Assembly: GCA_030431485.1 (NCBI GenBank)
Contig: JAUIIR010000032.1
Coordinates: forward strand, 1 to 43,730
DNA from: Alphaproteobacteria bacterium
Lineage (GTDB): Bacteria > Pseudomonadota > Alphaproteobacteria > Rhodobacterales > Rhodobacteraceae
DNA length: 43,730 nucleotides
Reading direction: 5' to 3'
Part shown: piece after piece, positions 15,812-24,698 of the stretch
Position numbering within the stretch: the first letter of the stretch is position 1
Layout: each line of letters starts with the position of its first letter
Notes under the pieces: model-generated
What the model saw: the letters and a program-made list of their open reading frames with translations, nothing else
What the model was told of the DNA's origin: nothing
Database searches by the model: none
Made by a program: the position numbers and the translations under genes

Positions 15812-17134
15812 ATGAAACTCGCCATGATCGGTACGGGCTATGTCGGCCTTGTGTCCGGGGTATGTTTTTCCGACTTCGGCCACGATGTTGTCTGTGTCGA
15901 CAAGGTGGCTTCAAAGATCGAGATGCTGCAGCGCGGCGAAGTGCCGATCTACGAGCCCGGACTGGACCAGGTCATGGCGCGTAACACGGCAGCGGGGCGT
16001 CTGAGCTTTACCACCGACCTGGCCGAGGCGCTGAAAGATGCCGACGCGGTCTTTATCGCCGTCGGCACGCCGACACGGCGCGGGGACGGGCATGCGGATC
16101 TGACCTACGTGATGGCGGCAGCCGAAGAGATCGCACGCACCGCTGATCACTACGTGGTGGTCGTGACCAAATCGACCGTGCCCGTCGGAACCAACCGCAA
16201 GGTCGCCGAGACCATCGCTGCCGCCAATCCAGATCTGGATTTCGACGTCGCCTCGAACCCCGAGTTCCTGCGCGAAGGCGCCGCGATCGAGGATTTCATG
16301 AAGCCCGACCGTGTCGTCGTCGGTGTCGAAAACGACCGTGCGGCCCAGGTCATGAACGACATCTACCGTCCGTTGTATCTGCGCGAGTTCCCGATCGTCA
16401 CAACCGATCTGGAAAGCGCCGAGATGATCAAATACGCGGCCAACGCCTTTCTGGCGACCAAGATCACCTTCATCAACGAAATCGCGGCGCTGTGCGAAAA
16501 GGTTGGCGCTGACGTCAAGCAGGTCAGCCGGGGCATGGGTCTGGACGGGCGCATCGGGAACAAGTTCCTGCACGCCGGGCCGGGATACGGCGGCAGTTGC
16601 TTCCCCAAGGACACCAAGGCCCTTGCGCGCATCGGCCAGGAACACGCCAGCCCGATGCAGATCACCGAAGCCGTGATCAAGGTGAATGACGAGGTCAAAC
16701 GGCGGATGATCGACAAGCTGCTGGACCTCTCAGACGGCAGTTTCAACGGCAAGACAATCGCTGTGCTGGGTGTGACCTTCAAACCCAACACCGACGACAT
16801 GCGAGACGCACCTTCATTGACCATCGTGCCAGCGCTTGTGGGCGGAGGCGCAACGGTCCGGGTGACCGACCCGCAGGGGCGCCACGAAGGCGAGGGGCTG
16901 TTGCCGGGTGTCATATGGGTTGATGACCCTTACTCGGCAGCGGAAAAGGCGGATTTGTTGGTGATTTTGACGGAATGGAATGAATTTCGGGCACTTGATT
17001 TGCCGAGGCTCGCCAAATCCATGGATGTACCAAGGCTAGCGGACCTTAGAAACGTTTACAGCGCGCCGGATGCCGAAGCGGCCGGTTTTCAATCTTATTC
17101 TTCGATAGGTCGTATCGATCTTACTCCGGTTTAG
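15812..17134 (+). CDS. ugd: UDP-glucose 6-dehydrogenase
   Basis: A 440-aa NAD-dependent enzyme oxidising UDP-glucose to UDP-glucuronate. N-terminal Rossmann motif GTGYVGLVSGVCF, central FLATKITFINEIAALCEKVGADV, the catalytic cysteine in GPGYGGSCFPKDTKAL (about 257-262), and the C-terminal domain with VLGVTFKPNTDDMRDAPS. AAGGA sits 8 nt before the ATG. It follows the sugar transferase and is convergent with the NusG paralogue. Its product would supply glucuronate for an acidic polymer. Confidence 0.95.
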   Translation: MKLAMIGTGYVGLVSGVCFSDFGHDVVCVDKVASKIEMLQRGEVPIYEPGLDQVMARNTAAGRLSFTTDLAEALKDADAVFIAVGTPTRRGDGHADLTYVMAAAEEIARTADHYVVVVTKSTVPVGTNRKVAETIAAANPDLDFDVASNPEFLREGAAIEDFMKPDRVVVGVENDRAAQVMNDIYRPLYLREFPIVTTDLESAEMIKYAANAFLATKITFINEIAALCEKVGADVKQVSRGMGLDGRIGNKFLHAGPGYGGSCFPKDTKALARIGQEHASPMQITEAVIKVNDEVKRRMIDKLLDLSDGSFNGKTIAVLGVTFKPNTDDMRDAPSLTIVPALVGGGATVRVTDPQGRHEGEGLLPGVIWVDDPYSAAEKADLLVILTEWNEFRALDLPRLAKSMDVPRLADLRNVYSAPDAEAAGFQSYSSIGRIDLTPV

Positions 17135-17255
17135 CCTCATCCAATTTTGATTTGAGACCCCAAACCCAAGCGAAGAGGTTTTGGTAGAAAATTCGTTGTC
17201 CAACGGTGTCACATTATGGAAAATACCAGAGGCGCAAAAAAAATTGACGGAAGTT

Positions 17256-17741
17256 CTACATGCACGACAAATCGTCGGAATTAAGATTTACCCGTATTTG
17301 AGTCCCAAGAATTTCAAAAATTGCCCAAACACGGCGTTCTGGCTCGATTTTATCGATGCTTCCGACCAATTCCGCAAATGGCCCCCGAATGACTCGAATT
17401 TCGTCACCTGGGTTCAGTTTCTTGAATGGCAAGAGGGTGCCTGTCTCATCACATCTGGCTTTGAGTTGAATAACCAGTTCCTCTGGAATTCGAGCTGGAG
17501 TAGTTCCAAAGGTAACCACACGAGAAATGCCACGTGTCGCGTTGATGGCGGATAGAGATTGTGTGTTGCTTGGTGAAACAAAAATGTAGCCGGGAAACAA
17601 AGGCCTCGTTTTGGAAACGAATTTTCCGCGGTATTGTGTCGTGTAATGCTCAGACGGAGTGAAAGTAAGAATGCCTTGGCGCGCCAGGTGCTCCCGCGCC
17701 AAACCTAAGCCATTGGGTTTGGTTTGAGCAAGAAACCACAT
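17256..17741 (-). CDS. RfaH/UpxY-like NusG paralogue (transcription antiterminator)
   Basis: 161 aa from ATG 17741 (WFLAQTKPNGLGLAREHLARQ). A frame from 17831 would add 30 residues, but the family usually begins at this WxL motif, and RfaH itself is 162 aa. The NGN domain has LFPGYIFVSP and RGISRVVTFGTTPARIPEELV. The C-terminal KOW region reads LNPGDEIRVIRGPFAELVGSI. Such specialised NusG proteins ride with RNA polymerase to prevent termination in long polysaccharide operons, usually recruited at an ops or leader element. It is divergent from the MarR gene that opens the 23-kb operon, with ops-like sequences between them. Start certainty is moderate. Confidence 0.85.
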   Translation of the reverse strand: MWFLAQTKPNGLGLAREHLARQGILTFTPSEHYTTQYRGKFVSKTRPLFPGYIFVSPSNTQSLSAINATRGISRVVTFGTTPARIPEELVIQLKARCDETGTLLPFKKLNPGDEIRVIRGPFAELVGSIDKIEPERRVWAIFEILGTQIRVNLNSDDLSCM

Positions 17742-17863
17742 GTCTACAAAGTCCCGGATGTCGCGCGTTAAGATTCGCAACCAAAGCTGGTCAAGAAACC
17801 GAAAGCATTGGTTTTTTAGGGTTTTATTCACGAAAAAGCTTTCGCCTAACTCCGCGTGATGAT

Positions 17864-17883
17864 ATCGCTCAAACTTGAGCGAT
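17864..17883. promoter_or_regulatory. 20-bp perfect palindrome between nusG-like and marR-like genes (candidate operator)
   Basis: ATCGCTCAA-AC-TTGAGCGAT: 9-bp arms with a 2-bp centre, about 90 bp upstream of the marR-type start. The size and symmetry are right for a dimeric winged-helix repressor such as the MarR protein encoded beside it. It could control both divergent transcripts. Confidence 0.55.
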
Positions 17884-17910
17884 GTCGAGTCTTTTGTCAG
17901 GATTTCTTCA

Positions 17911-17959
17911 GGCGGTAAGCGTGTTCGGACGGCGAGTCAGGACCGGTGCGGTAGCCGTG
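17911..17959 (+). promoter_or_regulatory. two ops-like elements in the leader of the EPS operon
   Basis: GGCGGTAAGCGTG (17911-17923) and GCGGTAGCCGTG (17948-17959) each differ from the E. coli ops element recognised by RfaH (GGCGGTAGCGTG) by one inserted base, apart from a missing first G in the second. They lie on the + strand just downstream of the palindrome and upstream of the marR-type gene, where a recruitment site would be expected. An RfaH-like gene is adjacent. Functional recognition in this organism is untested. Confidence 0.4.
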
Positions 17960-17975
17960 AGTTCAACGATTGAGA

Positions 17976-18350
17976 ATGACTGAACGCAAGCGTGACGCTC
18001 AAGAGGATCTACGCTATCGCGCGCTTCGGCTGCTGGAGGGCAACCCAGAGCTGTCGCAGTGGGATTTGGCAAAAGCCTTAGGGATTAGCGTCGGGGGTAC
18101 ATGGTATGTCATTAACGCTTTGGTTGAAAAAGGGCTTGTCAAGCTTGGAAATTTTCGGACCGCAAAGGACCGCCGACGCTATGCGTATATTCTGACGCCC
18201 AAAGGTGTGGCAGAGAAAGTTTCCATGACAGGGCGTTTCCTAGACCGGAAAAAAAGAGAATATGAAGCTTTGCGAAGAGAAATTGCGCTGTTGCAGCAAG
18301 AACTTTCCGACGAGGTTGAAAAAAGAGACTCTGAACAGATGCGGCGCTGA
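17976..18350 (+). CDS. MarR-family EPS-associated transcriptional regulator
   Basis: 124 aa from the ATG at 17976; a TTG at 17970 is an alternative. It has a winged helix (residues about 15-70): EGNPELSQWDLAKALGISVGG, recognition helix GTWYVINALVEKGLVKLGNF, then the wing RTAKDRRRYAYILTPKGVAEK. A C-terminal coiled coil (about 80-120, KKREYEALRREIALLQQEL) probably mediates dimerisation. This matches the small MarR-type subfamily that sits in exopolysaccharide loci. It is 23 bp upstream of gmd and so is the first gene of the long operon, suggesting autoregulation through the palindrome at 17864-17883. Confidence 0.87.
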   Translation: MTERKRDAQEDLRYRALRLLEGNPELSQWDLAKALGISVGGTWYVINALVEKGLVKLGNFRTAKDRRRYAYILTPKGVAEKVSMTGRFLDRKKREYEALRREIALLQQELSDEVEKRDSEQMRR

Positions 18351-18373
18351 TACACAAGAGAATTTGAAAAACA

Positions 18374-19432
18374 ATGACAAAGAGAGCACTCATTACCGGC
18401 ATTACTGGCCAGGACGGCGCGTATTTGGCAGAGCTTCTGATTTCCAAAGGTTACGAAGTGCATGGCGTCAAGCGCCGGTCGTCGCTGTTCAACACCAGCC
18501 GCATCGACCACCTGTTCAAGGATCCGCACGAAGACAACGTGCCGATGCTGCTGCATCACGGGGACATGACCGATTCGACGAACCTGATCCGTCTGGTGCA
18601 GTCGATCGAACCGGACGAGATTTATAACCTGGCGGCGCAAAGCCACGTCTTCGTCAGCTTTGAAACTCCGGAATACACCGCAAACGCCGACGCGATCGGG
18701 ACGCTGCGCCTGCTGGAGGCGATCCGCATCCTCGGGATGGAGGACAAGACGCGCCTGTACCAGGCCTCGACCTCCGAGCTTTACGGCAAGGTGGTGGAAA
18801 CCCCGCAAAGCGAGACGACGCCGTTCTATCCGCGCTCGCCCTACGCGGCGGCCAAGCTTTACGCCTATTGGATCATCGTGAACTATCGCGAGGCTTACGG
18901 GATGCACGCCTCGAACGGCATCCTGTTCAACCACGAAAGCCCGATCCGTGGCGAAACCTTTGTGACCCGCAAGATCACCCGCGCCGTCGCCGCGATCAGC
19001 ATGGGTCTGCAGAACACGCTGTATCTGGGCAATCTGGACGCCAAGCGCGACTGGGGCCACGCTCGTGATTATGTCGAAGGCATGTGGCGGATCGTGCAGC
19101 AGGACGTGGCCGATGACTATGTATTGGCCACGGGCGTCACCGTGTCGGTCCGTGAATTCCTTGAGGTCGCCTTTGGCCACGTCGGGATCGAGATCGACTG
19201 GGAAGGCTCTGGCGCGCGGGAACGCGGCCGCTGTCGCAAGACCGGCAAGATCCTTGTGCAGGTCAGCGAGGAATACTTCCGCCCGACCGAGGTCGACCTG
19301 CTTCTGGGCGATGCGACCAAGGCGAAGGAAAAACTGGGGTGGGAGCCGACGACGACCTTCCAGGAACTGGTCGAAGAGATGGTCGCCTCGGACCTCGAGC
19401 TTTACAAGCGTCATCCCGACGGAAGGATGTAA
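18374..19432 (+). CDS. gmd: GDP-mannose 4,6-dehydratase
   Basis: A 352-aa short-chain dehydrogenase making GDP-4-keto-6-deoxy-mannose. Glycine motif [14 protein letters not shown] (NADP-binding), [16 protein letters not shown], the catalytic [15 protein letters not shown] (Y-x3-K), [17 protein letters not shown], and [21 protein letters not shown]. All are diagnostic of Gmd. It opens the sugar-biosynthetic part of the operon. The following aminotransferase would convert its product to GDP-perosamine. No GDP-fucose synthase (fcl) is seen, which argues against fucose. Confidence 0.97.
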   Translation: MTKRALITGITGQDGAYLAELLISKGYEVHGVKRRSSLFNTSRIDHLFKDPHEDNVPMLLHHGDMTDSTNLIRLVQSIEPDEIYNLAAQSHVFVSFETPEYTANADAIGTLRLLEAIRILGMEDKTRLYQASTSELYGKVVETPQSETTPFYPRSPYAAAKLYAYWIIVNYREAYGMHASNGILFNHESPIRGETFVTRKITRAVAAISMGLQNTLYLGNLDAKRDWGHARDYVEGMWRIVQQDVADDYVLATGVTVSVREFLEVAFGHVGIEIDWEGSGARERGRCRKTGKILVQVSEEYFRPTEVDLLLGDATKAKEKLGWEPTTTFQELVEEMVASDLELYKRHPDGRM

Positions 19433-19435
19433 GCC

Positions 19436-19849
19436 ATGGATCCGCGGGTTCGGAACGTGATGGCGGGCGACATTCTGGTCGCCCAGGTGTTTGATTTCGA
19501 CGCGGCAGGGCCGGTGATCTTTCCGACCCCCGACAGCGCCGAGATGCAATGCGGGTTCGGGCAGGTCGACGAGGACAAGCACATTAATCCGCATGTGCAC
19601 AACATCGTCGAACGCCAGACCCGGAATACCTCGGAATTCATCTACGTGATCTCGGGGCAGATGGACCTTGTGTTCCTGAACCCCGAAGGCGCACCGATCG
19701 GCGAGGCCACGATCCTGCCGGGGCAGGGATTTCTGCAATACGTCGGCGGTCACCGGATCACGATCAAGGCCGACACCCGGTATTTCGAGCTAAAGCAAGG
19801 TCCGTATTTCGGTCATTTCAAAGACAAGACCGTGCTGGAAGACGTCTGA
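19436..19849 (+). CDS. cupin-fold protein, probably sugar-nucleotide associated
   Basis: 137 aa. AAGGATG overlapping the gmd stop serves as its ribosome-binding site. A cupin-like core is visible: HINPHVHNIV (metal-type histidines, about residues 43-50), then FIYVISGQMDLVF, ILPGQGFLQYVGGHRI and ADTRYFELKQGPY. It sits between gmd and the perosamine-synthase-like gene. That position suggests a role in the same sugar pathway, for example as an isomerase or auxiliary protein, but the family is not the known RmlC or FdtA type. Exact function unknown. Confidence 0.65.
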   Translation: MDPRVRNVMAGDILVAQVFDFDAAGPVIFPTPDSAEMQCGFGQVDEDKHINPHVHNIVERQTRNTSEFIYVISGQMDLVFLNPEGAPIGEATILPGQGFLQYVGGHRITIKADTRYFELKQGPYFGHFKDKTVLEDV

Positions 19850-19879
19850 CCGACGCCCAATGATCAAAGGATTTTGGCC

Positions 19880-20989
19880 ATGATCCCCGTTTCCGAACCC
19901 CATCTGGCTGAGCGCGAACTTGAACTGGTGTCCGAGGCGGTGTCCACGGGCTGGATCTCTTCTGCGGGCAAATTCATCAATGCCTTTCAGGATAGGTTTG
20001 CAGACTACCACGGCGTGGGTCATTGCGTGGCGCTGTCCAACGGCACCGCGGCGCTTGAGGTCGCGTTGCATGCGGTGGGGGTGAAACCGGGGGACGAGGT
20101 GATCATCCCCTCGTTCACGATTATGTCGCTGGCGCTGGCCGTATTGCGGACCGGTGCGGTGCCGCGGCTGGCGGATGCGCATCCCGACAGCTGGAACATC
20201 ACGGCCGAGGGTGCGGCCAAACTGGCTAACGACAAGACAGCGGCCATCATCGTGGTGCACGGCTTTGGCCAGCCCGCGGACATGGACCCTATTCTGGAAC
20301 TGGCACAAGCGCATGGTCTGAAGGTCATCGAAGATACCGCGCAGGCCATTGGCAGCCGCTACAAGGGCCGCCTGTGCGGGACCATGGGCGATGTCGGGTC
20401 CTTTTCGCTTTATGCCAACAAGCTGATCACCACCGGCGAGGGCGGCTGTATCCTGACCGACAACGATGACTACGCGGCGCGGGCGCGGCGGTACATCAAC
20501 CTGTATTTTGGCCTGACCGAACGCTTCGCGCACGAGGGGTTGGGATACAATTTCCGCATGACCAACATGCAGGCGGCCATCGGCACCGCGCAGTTGGAGC
20601 AGATCGAACATATGGCCGCCCGCAAGCGCGAAATCGGCGGCTGGTACGCCGAGGCGCTGGCAGATTGCGATACCGTCGATTTCCAGAAGACGGTAGGCGA
20701 TGTGGATCACGTCTATTGGATGTATTGCGTCGTGCTGCGCGACCACATCCAGATGGATGCCATGGCGGCGATGAAACATCTGGGCGATCAGGGCATCGGC
20801 ACGCGGAACCTGTTCAAGGGGCTGCACGCGCAGGACCCGTTGCTGCCGCATCTGGTGCAGGCCGACCGCGAGGCGGCTTTCCCCGTGGCCGAACATCTGT
20901 ATGCCCGCGGGTTTTACGTGCCCTCGGCGGTGACCCTGACGCGGGAAGACGTGCAAACCGTGGTCAACGCGTTGAAAGAGCTGCGCTAA
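19880..20989 (+). CDS. per: DegT/DnrJ/EryC1-family aminotransferase, likely GDP-perosamine synthase
   Basis: 369 aa from the ATG at 19880 (AAGG 9 nt upstream; a TTG lies at 19874). PLP-dependent: IPVSEPHLAERELELVSEAV, SNGTAALEVAL, VIEDTAQAIGSRYKGR, and the Schiff-base lysine in SLYANKLITTGEGG. The SLxxNKxITTGEGG form resembles RfbE/Per-type GDP-4-amino-4,6-dideoxymannose synthases. With gmd two genes upstream, GDP-perosamine is the likely product. The final sugar may be N-acylated by later gene products. Substrate is inferred from context. Confidence 0.85.
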   Translation: MIPVSEPHLAERELELVSEAVSTGWISSAGKFINAFQDRFADYHGVGHCVALSNGTAALEVALHAVGVKPGDEVIIPSFTIMSLALAVLRTGAVPRLADAHPDSWNITAEGAAKLANDKTAAIIVVHGFGQPADMDPILELAQAHGLKVIEDTAQAIGSRYKGRLCGTMGDVGSFSLYANKLITTGEGGCILTDNDDYAARARRYINLYFGLTERFAHEGLGYNFRMTNMQAAIGTAQLEQIEHMAARKREIGGWYAEALADCDTVDFQKTVGDVDHVYWMYCVVLRDHIQMDAMAAMKHLGDQGIGTRNLFKGLHAQDPLLPHLVQADREAAFPVAEHLYARGFYVPSAVTLTREDVQTVVNALKELR

Positions 20990-20990
20990 T

Positions 20991-22169
20991 ATGGCGACGG
21001 TCCTGTTCTACAAACGTCTCGTGACGCTCGGCGGTGCCGAGGTTCTGCTGGGTCAGCACTATGCCTGGCTGAAAGAGCAGGGCGAGGATGTGACCGTCAT
21101 CAGTTTTGAGGTCGCGGATCTGGAGCGGATCGCAATTGATCCGGGTGATCTGGTCGTGGTGCCGGGGTCCGGCGCGCGGGCGCAGACCCGGGCGCTTGCG
21201 GGGGAACTGCGGGCCCGGCGCGGGGCCACCGTGATCTGTCATTCCGGCTATATCGAATTCGGCGTGGCCGCGCGGTTTGCCGGTGTCGACTATGGGGTCT
21301 TTGTGCATCAGCCGACCACCATGTCGTTCAACGAACAGGATAAATTCGCCGCCCGCTTCTGGCCGCGGTATCAGGGCTTTGCCCGGCATGACACGATGTT
21401 TCAGCGGTTGACCGACCAGCGCAACGGTCTGTCCACGATGAAGCGGCTCTATATCGAAGCGCGGTCGCGGATCAGTCAGGCGGTGCTGCGTCGGGCCAAG
21501 GCGATCTTTGTCCTGTCCGAATACGCCGTGCGCGAAAAGCGCGAGATTTTCGGGCTAACCGCGACCTACCTGTCCGGCGCGATCACACCCGACCGGGTTG
21601 AGGCGCTGGCCAGTAAGCCCGATCTGCGCCCGGTCGAAGACCCGATCGAGCTTGTCTCGGTCTCGCGCATTGACGAAAACAAGCGCATCGAAATCCTGAT
21701 CGAAGCTGTTGCCGAGTTGCGCAAGCGTGGCCGCGCAGTGCGTCTGCGGCTGGGCGGCAAAGGCCCCGCGACCGAGGATCTCAGGGCGCGGGCCGCGGAA
21801 CTGGGCGTGGGCGATTGCGTCGAATTCCTGGGCTTTGTCCCGGAAGAGGACATCGCGGATCTGTACGCCGGGATGGATCTGTTCGCGACCATCGACTGGG
21901 CCGATTACCGGATCACGACCTACGAGGTTCTGGCCGAGAACCGCCGCGTGATCGTGTCTGACGACACCGACGTGGACCCGGCCCTGCAGGCCTCGGGGTA
22001 TCTGTTCGCCTCGGCGCCCGAGGCGCAGACTTTGGCCGACACCATCGAACGGGCGTTGGAAACCCCGGTGACATGGGATCGCGCACAACTGGCCGAATAC
22101 CTGACGAATTTCACATGGCCCGTCTATTTAAGCCGCATCACCGCGGCGCTGGAGGGGCGCAATGCGTGA
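20991..22169 (+). CDS. GT4-family glycosyltransferase
   Basis: A 392-aa GT-B enzyme starting 1 bp after the previous stop (TAATATG). The C-terminal half carries the donor-binding signature: VSVSRIDENKRIEILIEA, RLGGKGPATEDLRARA, VEFLGFVPEEDIADLYAGMD and the TYEVLAENRRVIVSD region (E-x7-E-like). It is predicted to be cytoplasmic and to add one sugar to the lipid-linked repeat. The donor cannot be assigned. It overlaps the next gene by 8 bp. Confidence 0.85.
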   Translation: MATVLFYKRLVTLGGAEVLLGQHYAWLKEQGEDVTVISFEVADLERIAIDPGDLVVVPGSGARAQTRALAGELRARRGATVICHSGYIEFGVAARFAGVDYGVFVHQPTTMSFNEQDKFAARFWPRYQGFARHDTMFQRLTDQRNGLSTMKRLYIEARSRISQAVLRRAKAIFVLSEYAVREKREIFGLTATYLSGAITPDRVEALASKPDLRPVEDPIELVSVSRIDENKRIEILIEAVAELRKRGRAVRLRLGGKGPATEDLRARAAELGVGDCVEFLGFVPEEDIADLYAGMDLFATIDWADYRITTYEVLAENRRVIVSDDTDVDPALQASGYLFASAPEAQTLADTIERALETPVTWDRAQLAEYLTNFTWPVYLSRITAALEGRNA

Positions 22170-23475
22170 ACGGATCGCGAAATACCTGCTGCGCAACCGC
22201 GTGCCCGCGCTGGACAAGCTGACCCGGGCCTACGAAGCGCCAAGCGACGCCGCGGCCATTGCGCGGGTACAACTGGACCGGTTCAACAGCCACTGGCAGC
22301 GCGCGTGGCGCGAGGTTCCGTTCTATACGGAATGGAAACGCGAATACCGCCTGCCCGAGGTTCTGACCGACATCAACCAGTTGGGCGATTTTCCGGTCCT
22401 GACCAAGCCCGTCCTGTCCGAACGGCGCGAACTGATGGATCGCACCCCGGGCACCGAGCGGTATACGCTGACCGGTGGCACATCTGGCGTGTCCACGGCC
22501 TTTCCGATGAACGGTGATGACGCCAAGGCGTCCTGGACCAACACCCATCTGGGCCGTCGCTGGAACGGGATCGAACCGGGCGACCGGCTGTTCATGATCT
22601 GGGGCCATTCGCACCTGTTTTCCGGCAAGGGTGCGTGGAAGAAACAGATCAAGCGGCAGGCCAAGGATTGGGCCGCGAACATCGACCGCATGTCGGCCTA
22701 CAACCTGTCCGCGCCCGAACTGGACCAGATCGCCCGGGGCATCCGCGCGGCGCGTCCGGCCTATGTCATCGGCTATGGGTCCTGTCTGGCGCAGCTGTGC
22801 CACCACCTGCGGGACAAGGGGGAGACCCTGTCGGGTGCCGGTGTCGTGCGCGCGGTGAATACCTCGGAAACCATGCCCGCCGCCGATGCGCCGCTGGTGC
22901 AAGAGATCTTTGGCTGCCCCGTCATCAACGAATACGGCATGGCCGAGGCCGGCGTCATCGGCTATTCGCGCGGCGCGCTGTATCCCGTTTCGGTGTTCTG
23001 GCACGACTTTATCGTGCGGCTGGAGAACCGTCTTATCCTGCTGACCACGCTGGGCGCGCGGTGTTTTCCGCTGATCAACTACGACACCGAGGATCTGAGC
23101 GACGATCCCATGCCCGACACCGGATCGGTGATCGAGATGGGCAGCCTGTTGGGCAAGGCGCGGGACATCTTTACCCTGCGCGACGCCGCAGGCGCCGAAC
23201 ATGCGGTATCCGTGGTTTTGTTTGACCATGTGCTCAAGCAGATCTCGCAACTGCGGTCGCTGCATTACACCCTGCGCGCCGATGGCGGCGTGCGGGTTGA
23301 TTACACCGCCGAAGGTGCTCCGCTGGACGGGTCCGACCTGCAGATTCGGTTTGCCGAAGGTCTGGCGCAGGAAGGCATCCGCATCGATCCCGCGATGACC
23401 GAATTCCACCTCCTGGACGCGCCGCTGCAAACGCAAGCGGGCAAACGCGTGACGTTGAAAAGGGAAAGCCAATGA
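22162..23475 (+). CDS. PaaK/CapK-like adenylate-forming enzyme
   Basis: A 437-aa protein of the phenylacetate-CoA-ligase-like superfamily. The AMP-binding P-loop-like motif is YTLTGGTSGVSTAFPM (about 93-108), followed by FPLINYDTEDLSD (A8-like) and a MAEAG A5-type motif (INEYGMAEAGVIGYS). It would activate a small carboxylic acid. In a cluster making a 4-amino sugar, an N-acyl modification such as an unusual acylated perosamine is an attractive but unproven role. It overlaps both neighbours (8 bp upstream, 4 bp downstream), so it is tightly co-translated with two glycosyltransferases. Confidence 0.75.
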   Translation: MRERIAKYLLRNRVPALDKLTRAYEAPSDAAAIARVQLDRFNSHWQRAWREVPFYTEWKREYRLPEVLTDINQLGDFPVLTKPVLSERRELMDRTPGTERYTLTGGTSGVSTAFPMNGDDAKASWTNTHLGRRWNGIEPGDRLFMIWGHSHLFSGKGAWKKQIKRQAKDWAANIDRMSAYNLSAPELDQIARGIRAARPAYVIGYGSCLAQLCHHLRDKGETLSGAGVVRAVNTSETMPAADAPLVQEIFGCPVINEYGMAEAGVIGYSRGALYPVSVFWHDFIVRLENRLILLTTLGARCFPLINYDTEDLSDDPMPDTGSVIEMGSLLGKARDIFTLRDAAGAEHAVSVVLFDHVLKQISQLRSLHYTLRADGGVRVDYTAEGAPLDGSDLQIRFAEGLAQEGIRIDPAMTEFHLLDAPLQTQAGKRVTLKRESQ

Positions 23476-24698
23476 CCGCCCTGTCGTCTCAACCCACCGG
23501 TGCCGATTTCGCGCGCGAGATTGCGCCGACGGATGACCCGCGGCTGTTGGTCTTTGTCGGCAACCCGACGCAGTATCATTCGCCGATCTTTCGCAAGCTG
23601 TCCGACGCGCTGGATGGCCGGATGCAGGTCATGTACGGCGACGATATCGGCGCGCGGCCCTTCTTTAACCCCGAGGTCAACGCTGTGATCGAATGGGACG
23701 TGCCGGTTCTGGGTGGCTTTCCCTACAAGATTTTTGACAACCGCGCCTCGTCCGACAGCAAGGGGTTCCGGTCCCGCAACAATCCCGGCTTGATCCGTCA
23801 CGTGATGCGCAGCAAGGCGACCCATGTGCTGTTGCACGGCTATGACACGTTGTCGTCCTGGTACGTCTATTTAGCGGCGCTTCTGTCAGGCAAAAAGATC
23901 ATCTGGCGGGGCGAAACCGTGCCCAAGCCCGGCAACCCGCTGACCCGCAATGAACGGATCAAGCGGGCGGTGCTGCCGACCTATTTCCGGGGTGTGCACA
24001 AGGTGCTGTGGTCCTGTTTGAACAACCGCGATTACCTTGCCACGCATCTGGGCAAGCAGACCGACAAATTCGTGCGGTTTCCCTGTGCCGTGGATAATAA
24101 CTTCTTCCGCGCCTATCGGCTGGACGAGGCCGGGCGCGCAGAAGCGCGACGCAAGATGGGCATCCCCGAAGACCACATGGTCATCGCCACCTGTTCCCGC
24201 CTGACCAAACGCAAGCGCACCCATCTGATTCTGGATGCGATGGCCAAGATGTCTACCGACAAGGTCACGCTGCTGATCATCGGTGACGGTCCCGAACGCG
24301 CGCCGCTGGAGGCGCAGGCCAAAGAGTTGGGCGTCAACATCCATGTGGCCGGGTTTGTCGGCCAGATCGACGTGGCCAAGCATCTGGCGGTGTCGGACGT
24401 CTTTGCCTTGCTCAGCTATTACGATGCTTCACCCAAGGCTCTGAACGAGGCGATGAATTTCCCGTTGGCCATGATTGCTTCGACCGGCGTCGGCACCGCG
24501 CGGGATCTTGTTCGGCCGGGGCAGAACGGGCACCTGTTCGAAACTGGGCAGGACGCGGAACTGGCCGACTGGCTGGAGGAATGGGCCACAGACCCGGAGG
24601 CGCGGGCAAAGGCAGCCGAAGCCAACCCCGGCATTCTGGCGGAATACACCATCGAAGAAGATGTCGCGAACCTGGTGGGGATCATGAATAATGGCTGA
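23472..24698 (+). CDS. GT4-family glycosyltransferase
   Basis: 408 aa, ATG overlapping the previous stop (ATGA). The acceptor half includes LLVFVGNPTQYHSPIFRKLS and a middle KIIWRGETVPKPGNPL. The donor half has CSRLTKRKRTHLILDAM, LLIIGDGPERAPLEAQAKELGV, VAGFVGQIDVAKHLAVSDV, and an ASPKALNEAMNFPLAMIAS segment in place of the usual EGFGLVxxEA. Sugar specificity unknown. It overlaps the next gene by 8 bp (ATGGCTGA). Confidence 0.82.
   Translation: MTALSSQPTGADFAREIAPTDDPRLLVFVGNPTQYHSPIFRKLSDALDGRMQVMYGDDIGARPFFNPEVNAVIEWDVPVLGGFPYKIFDNRASSDSKGFRSRNNPGLIRHVMRSKATHVLLHGYDTLSSWYVYLAALLSGKKIIWRGETVPKPGNPLTRNERIKRAVLPTYFRGVHKVLWSCLNNRDYLATHLGKQTDKFVRFPCAVDNNFFRAYRLDEAGRAEARRKMGIPEDHMVIATCSRLTKRKRTHLILDAMAKMSTDKVTLLIIGDGPERAPLEAQAKELGVNIHVAGFVGQIDVAKHLAVSDVFALLSYYDASPKALNEAMNFPLAMIASTGVGTARDLVRPGQNGHLFETGQDAELADWLEEWATDPEARAKAAEANPGILAEYTIEEDVANLVGIMNNG

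Noticed and set aside
17181-17555. 124-aa + strand frame between ugd and marR
   Set aside because: Antisense to the NusG paralogue; no start signal or motif.
18179-19753. 524-aa frame on the minus strand across gmd
   Set aside because: It mirrors gmd and the cupin gene; no motif and no ribosome-binding site.
19790-20956. 388-aa minus-strand frame opposite the aminotransferase
   Set aside because: Shadow frame with His/Arg/Gln-rich content.
22138-23472. 444-aa minus-strand frame opposite the PaaK-like gene
   Set aside because: Shadow of a well-supported gene; no protein family resemblance.
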